From RGIG8748 sp045545635 (GTDB lineage: Bacteria; Bacillota; Clostridia; UMGS1810): 9,155 nt of DNA. Positions 6,523-9,155 of this stretch are shown here, piece by piece. The notes under the pieces were generated by a model. It worked only from the letters and a program-made list of their open reading frames with translations, was not told where the DNA came from and did no database searches. Position numbers and translations under genes: made by a program. The stretch covers positions 1 through 9,155 of the forward strand of contig JAZQBI010000011.1 of the NCBI GenBank assembly GCA_045545635.1, in the 5' to 3' direction. How positions within the stretch are numbered: the stretch's first letter is position 1; each line of letters starts with the position of its first letter.

Positions 6523-7653
6523 ATGAATAACGAATTTCAGGATTATGCATTGAAAAATAAGGAACTGATGCTGGAAATGCTAAAAGAGCTTTGCCGTATT
6601 CCGGCACCTTCCCATCATGAGGAGAAGAGAGCACAATATTGCAAAGAGCGTCTTGAATCCTTTGGGGCGGAGGGTGTATACATAGACGAAGCATTAAATG
6701 TGGTGTTTCCTCTTGGCTGCGACGGAAGTGACGAGATTGTGGTATTTGAGGCTCACACAGATACTGTTTTTCCCGATACAGAGCCTATGCCCTATGTTGA
6801 TGACGGTATAAATATTCACTGCCCCGGTGTTTCCGATGATACCGCAGGTGTAGTTGTGATAATGACTATGGCGAAGTACTTTCTGGAAAATGGCATAGTT
6901 CCGCCAAAGGGGATTCTTCTTGTGTGTAATTCCTGCGAAGAAGGACTTGGAAACCTCAAGGGAACGAGACAGATTTTTAAGGATTACGAGGGCAGAATAA
7001 AGAAGTTTATTACTCTTGACGGTGGTCTTAACAGAGTGGCAGACCGCTGCGTAGGCTCTCACCGTTACAAGGTGGAGGTTACCACTGCCGGAGGTCATTC
7101 ATATTCGGCATTCGGGAATAAAAATGCTCTTGCCTGCCTTGCGGATATAATTTCCGACATATACAAGATAGCCGTTCCCCATAAGCCCGACACCAAAACC
7201 ACATATAATGTTGGCATTGTGGAGGGCGGTACTTCGGTAAATACAATTGCCCAGAGTGCATCCATGCTTTGCGAATACCGTTCCGATGACAGCGAATGTC
7301 TCGGATTTATGGAAAATAAATTCACAGAGATTTTTGAAAAAGCGCGAAAAGAAGATGTGGATGTTAGGGTAACTCTTGTGGGAGAGAGACCTTGCGGTAT
7401 TGTGCCTGCGGAGATTATAGAAGAATTCAAAGCTGAGATAGTTCCTGCAATAGAGGAAATAATAGGCGAACCTGTAATGTATGCTTCCTCATCCACAGAT
7501 TGCAACATTCCGCTTTCTTTGGGTGTTCCTGCACTTTGTCTGGGTTCAAATTATTTCAAGGGAATCCATACCCGTGAGGAATATATGGAAAAGGAATCAA
7601 TCGTAAAAGGAATAGAGCTTGCCCTTAAGGTAGCATCAATAATAGCATTTTAG
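6523..7653 (+). CDS. M20 family metallopeptidase (peptidase T / ArgE-DapE-like)
   Basis: Cytoplasmic zinc or cobalt amidohydrolase or peptidase, 376 residues. Start: ATG at 6523 after AAGGATG (6508-6514). The M20 metal ligands are all visible: H78 in H-T-D-T (D80 adjacent), D105 in V-S-D-D-T-A-G, E139/E140 in C-E-E-G (catalytic base and ligand), D166 in L-D-G-G, and H349 in G-I-H-T-R-E-E. The lid or dimerisation domain sits in the middle, beginning near V-T-T-A-G-G-H-S and spanning about 180-290. Length and motifs fit M20 exopeptidases; small peptides or N-acylated amino acids are the likely substrates, but the member cannot be named. It follows the transporter by 19 bases with no terminator, so co-transcription is likely. 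A link to the transporter's substrate is possible but unproven. Confidence 0.9.
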   Translation: MNNEFQDYALKNKELMLEMLKELCRIPAPSHHEEKRAQYCKERLESFGAEGVYIDEALNVVFPLGCDGSDEIVVFEAHTDTVFPDTEPMPYVDDGINIHCPGVSDDTAGVVVIMTMAKYFLENGIVPPKGILLVCNSCEEGLGNLKGTRQIFKDYEGRIKKFITLDGGLNRVADRCVGSHRYKVEVTTAGGHSYSAFGNKNALACLADIISDIYKIAVPHKPDTKTTYNVGIVEGGTSVNTIAQSASMLCEYRSDDSECLGFMENKFTEIFEKARKEDVDVRVTLVGERPCGIVPAEIIEEFKAEIVPAIEEIIGEPVMYASSSTDCNIPLSLGVPALCLGSNYFKGIHTREEYMEKESIVKGIELALKVASIIAF

Positions 7654-7664
7654 AGGTGACAAAA

Positions 7665-9077
7665 ATGAGAAAGACAAAAATAGTTTGTACAATAGGCCCT
7701 GCCAGTGAAAGCGAGGAAATCCTCAAGGGACTTTGCAATGCAGGAATGAATGTGGCGAGACTGAATTTTTCCCACAGCACATACGATGAACATTTAAAAA
7801 GAATAGAGGCAATAAAAAAGGTCCGTTCCGAGCTTGGAATGCCTATTGCAATTATGCTTGATACAAAAGGCCCCGAGTACAGAATAAAAACCTTCCGTGA
7901 CGGCAAAATTACACTGGATGACGGTGATAATTTTACCTTTACCACCGACGATATAGTCGGAGATGAAACCTCGGTTTCCGTAAGTTACAAGGGGTTTGCC
8001 GATGAGGTTTTCCCCGGTGATACCATACTTCTCAACAACGGTCTTTTGTCTTTTGAGGTAATATCGGTGTCAAAACCGGAGGTTCTTTGCAGAGTAGTTT
8101 GCGGCGGTGAGCTTTCCGACAGGAAAAGCATGAGCTTCCCCGGAAAGGTTATGAAGCAGGAATACCTTTCCGATGTGGATAAGGCAGATATAAAATTTGG
8201 TGTGGAAAACGGTGTTGACTACATTGCATGCTCCTTTGTTTCCGGAAAACAGGATATGATTGATGTAAAAAATTATCTTGATGAAATCGGTGCAAGTGAT
8301 ATTGAGCTTATTGCCAAGATAGAAAATCAGGCTGGCGTAGATAACATTGAGGAAATATGTGCTCACTGCGATGGTGTCATGGTTGCAAGGGGCGACATGG
8401 GTGTGGAAGTGGCTTTTGAACAGCTTCCGAACATTCAGAAAAAGCTTATAACCAAGTGCAGACTCCTTGGAAAACGGGTGATAACAGCAACCGAAATGCT
8501 GGAATCTATGATAAATAACCCCAGACCTACCAGGGCGGAAATCTCCGATGTTGCCAATGCGGTTTACGACGGTACAAGTGCAATTATGCTGTCGGGTGAA
8601 ACCGCCGCAGGAAAGTATCCTGTTGAGGCAGTACGCACAATGGCAAAGATTGCAAAAACAACTGAGGAGAGCATACACTATTCCAAGAGATTCTATAACT
8701 CGGAGTTTAAGATAAAAAATACTGTGGATGCCATATCCCACGCAACCTGCGGAATGGCGATAGATATAGATGCAAAAGCGATTATTGCCTGCTCTCTTTC
8801 GGGTATGACGGCAAGAATGGTTTCCAGATTCCGTTCACCTGTGGATATCATAGGACTTACCACAGATGAAAAAACATGGCGGAGACTTGCCCTTTCCTGG
8901 GGAGTAATTCCTGCCATGTGTGAAAAGTTTGCTTCTACGGATGTGCTTTTTTATATGGCTCGCAAAATTGCGGAAGAAAAACTTTCTCTGCAAAAAGGGG
9001 ACAAGCTTGTTATAACAGGCGGTGCCATGACGGGAGAATCGGGCAATACAAATCTTATTAAAATTGAAGAAATATAA
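7665..9077 (+). CDS. pyk: Pyruvate kinase
   Basis: Glycolytic enzyme transferring phosphate from phosphoenolpyruvate to ADP; 470 residues, the usual length without an extra PEP-utiliser domain. Start: ATG at 7665 (M-R-K-T-K-I-V-C-T-I-G-P), 5 bases after AGAGGTGA; a GTG at 7656 lies inside that ribosome site. Active-site residues visible: R32, N34 and S36 (A-R-L-N-F-S-H), D66-T67-K68 (L-D-T-K-G-P), K218 and E220 (I-A-K-I-E-N), D244 (R-G-D-M-G), then T-A-T-E-M-L-E-S-M and P-T-R-A-E. The B domain spans about 70-165 and the C-terminal allosteric domain about 340-470. Several normally constant spots differ (P-E-Y-R for P-E-I-R, L-N-N-G for D-D-G, S-F-P-G for N-L-P-G, T-A-T-E-M for T-A-T-Q-M), so it may be a second, specialised copy. 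It begins 11 bases after the M20 stop and ends with tandem TAA codons. Confidence 0.94.
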   Translation: MRKTKIVCTIGPASESEEILKGLCNAGMNVARLNFSHSTYDEHLKRIEAIKKVRSELGMPIAIMLDTKGPEYRIKTFRDGKITLDDGDNFTFTTDDIVGDETSVSVSYKGFADEVFPGDTILLNNGLLSFEVISVSKPEVLCRVVCGGELSDRKSMSFPGKVMKQEYLSDVDKADIKFGVENGVDYIACSFVSGKQDMIDVKNYLDEIGASDIELIAKIENQAGVDNIEEICAHCDGVMVARGDMGVEVAFEQLPNIQKKLITKCRLLGKRVITATEMLESMINNPRPTRAEISDVANAVYDGTSAIMLSGETAAGKYPVEAVRTMAKIAKTTEESIHYSKRFYNSEFKIKNTVDAISHATCGMAIDIDAKAIIACSLSGMTARMVSRFRSPVDIIGLTTDEKTWRRLALSWGVIPAMCEKFASTDVLFYMARKIAEEKLSLQKGDKLVITGGAMTGESGNTNLIKIEEI

Positions 9078-9081
9078 TAAT

Positions 9082-9155
9082 ATGAAAAAAAGATTCAAAA
9101 TACTACCGGCTATACTCATATTTCTGTTTTTATCATTTGTGACAAGCCTGATATA
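9082..9155 (+). CDS. Start of a small secreted or membrane protein, runs off the window
   Basis: ATG at 9082 opens a frame that stays open to the window end (24 residues visible). It begins M-K-K-R-F-K and continues into a strongly hydrophobic stretch (I-L-P-A-I-L-I-F-L-F-L-S-F-V), the shape of a signal peptide or N-terminal membrane anchor. It lies 4 bases after the pyruvate kinase stop. No strong ribosome site is seen (only a weak GAAG), so translation may be coupled to pyk. The product cannot be identified from this fragment. Confidence 0.6.
   Translation, partial: MKKRFKILPAILIFLFLSFVTSLI

Noticed and set aside
7656..7664. GTG at 7656 as the pyruvate kinase start
   Set aside because: It lies within the AGAGGTGA ribosome site for ATG at 7665, where the family's usual N-terminus begins.

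Overview
The window looks like chromosomal DNA of an endospore-forming, low-to-moderate GC Firmicute of the Clostridia type. The main evidence is a recognisable spoIIID gene with a sigma-E-like promoter, strong AGGAGG-like ribosome binding sites, one well-spaced sigma-A promoter, and clostridial-style GH2, M20 and pyruvate kinase proteins. I cannot name the species.

Region 1 (about 1-1600) is the edge of an integrated mobile element. It carries a large serine recombinase gene that is open at the left window edge, is visibly richer in A+T than the genes to its right, and ends only about 40 bases before a junction.

Region 2 (about 1595-2338) is the 3' part of a subtilisin-like (S8) serine protease gene. 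It starts exactly at the catalytic-histidine motif: HGTHxAG is read here as H-P-T-H-I-A-G. It keeps the oxyanion Asn and the catalytic Ser, but has lost everything upstream. The simplest reading is that the element integrated into the subtilase gene and that the rest of the gene lies beyond the unseen far end of the element.

Region 3 (2338-2720) holds a long perfect hairpin between convergent genes, then spoIIID on the minus strand with its own promoter region.

Region 4 (about 2740-5140) is a single-gene glycosidase unit: a putative promoter framed by 11-bp direct repeats, a cytoplasmic GH2 beta-galactosidase-like enzyme, and a clear intrinsic terminator.

Region 5 (5167-9155) is a probable operon on the plus strand. 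A near-consensus promoter (TTGAAA, 17-bp spacer, TATAAT) leads into an OPA/GlpT-like major facilitator transporter, an M20 metallopeptidase, a somewhat divergent pyruvate kinase, and the start of a small protein with a signal peptide or membrane anchor that runs off the window. Gaps are 19, 11 and 4 bases with no terminator between genes. The GH2, transporter and pyruvate kinase suggest sugar or sugar-phosphate uptake and catabolism, but the substrate is not readable from the sequence.

The most interesting point is the recombinase-bearing element splitting a protease gene directly beside a sporulation regulator. This arrangement resembles known developmentally excised elements that interrupt sporulation genes. 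Whether this element excises, and whether excision would restore the protease, cannot be decided from this window. No CRISPR array, tRNA or rRNA was seen, and no stretch over 300 bases lacks a gene.
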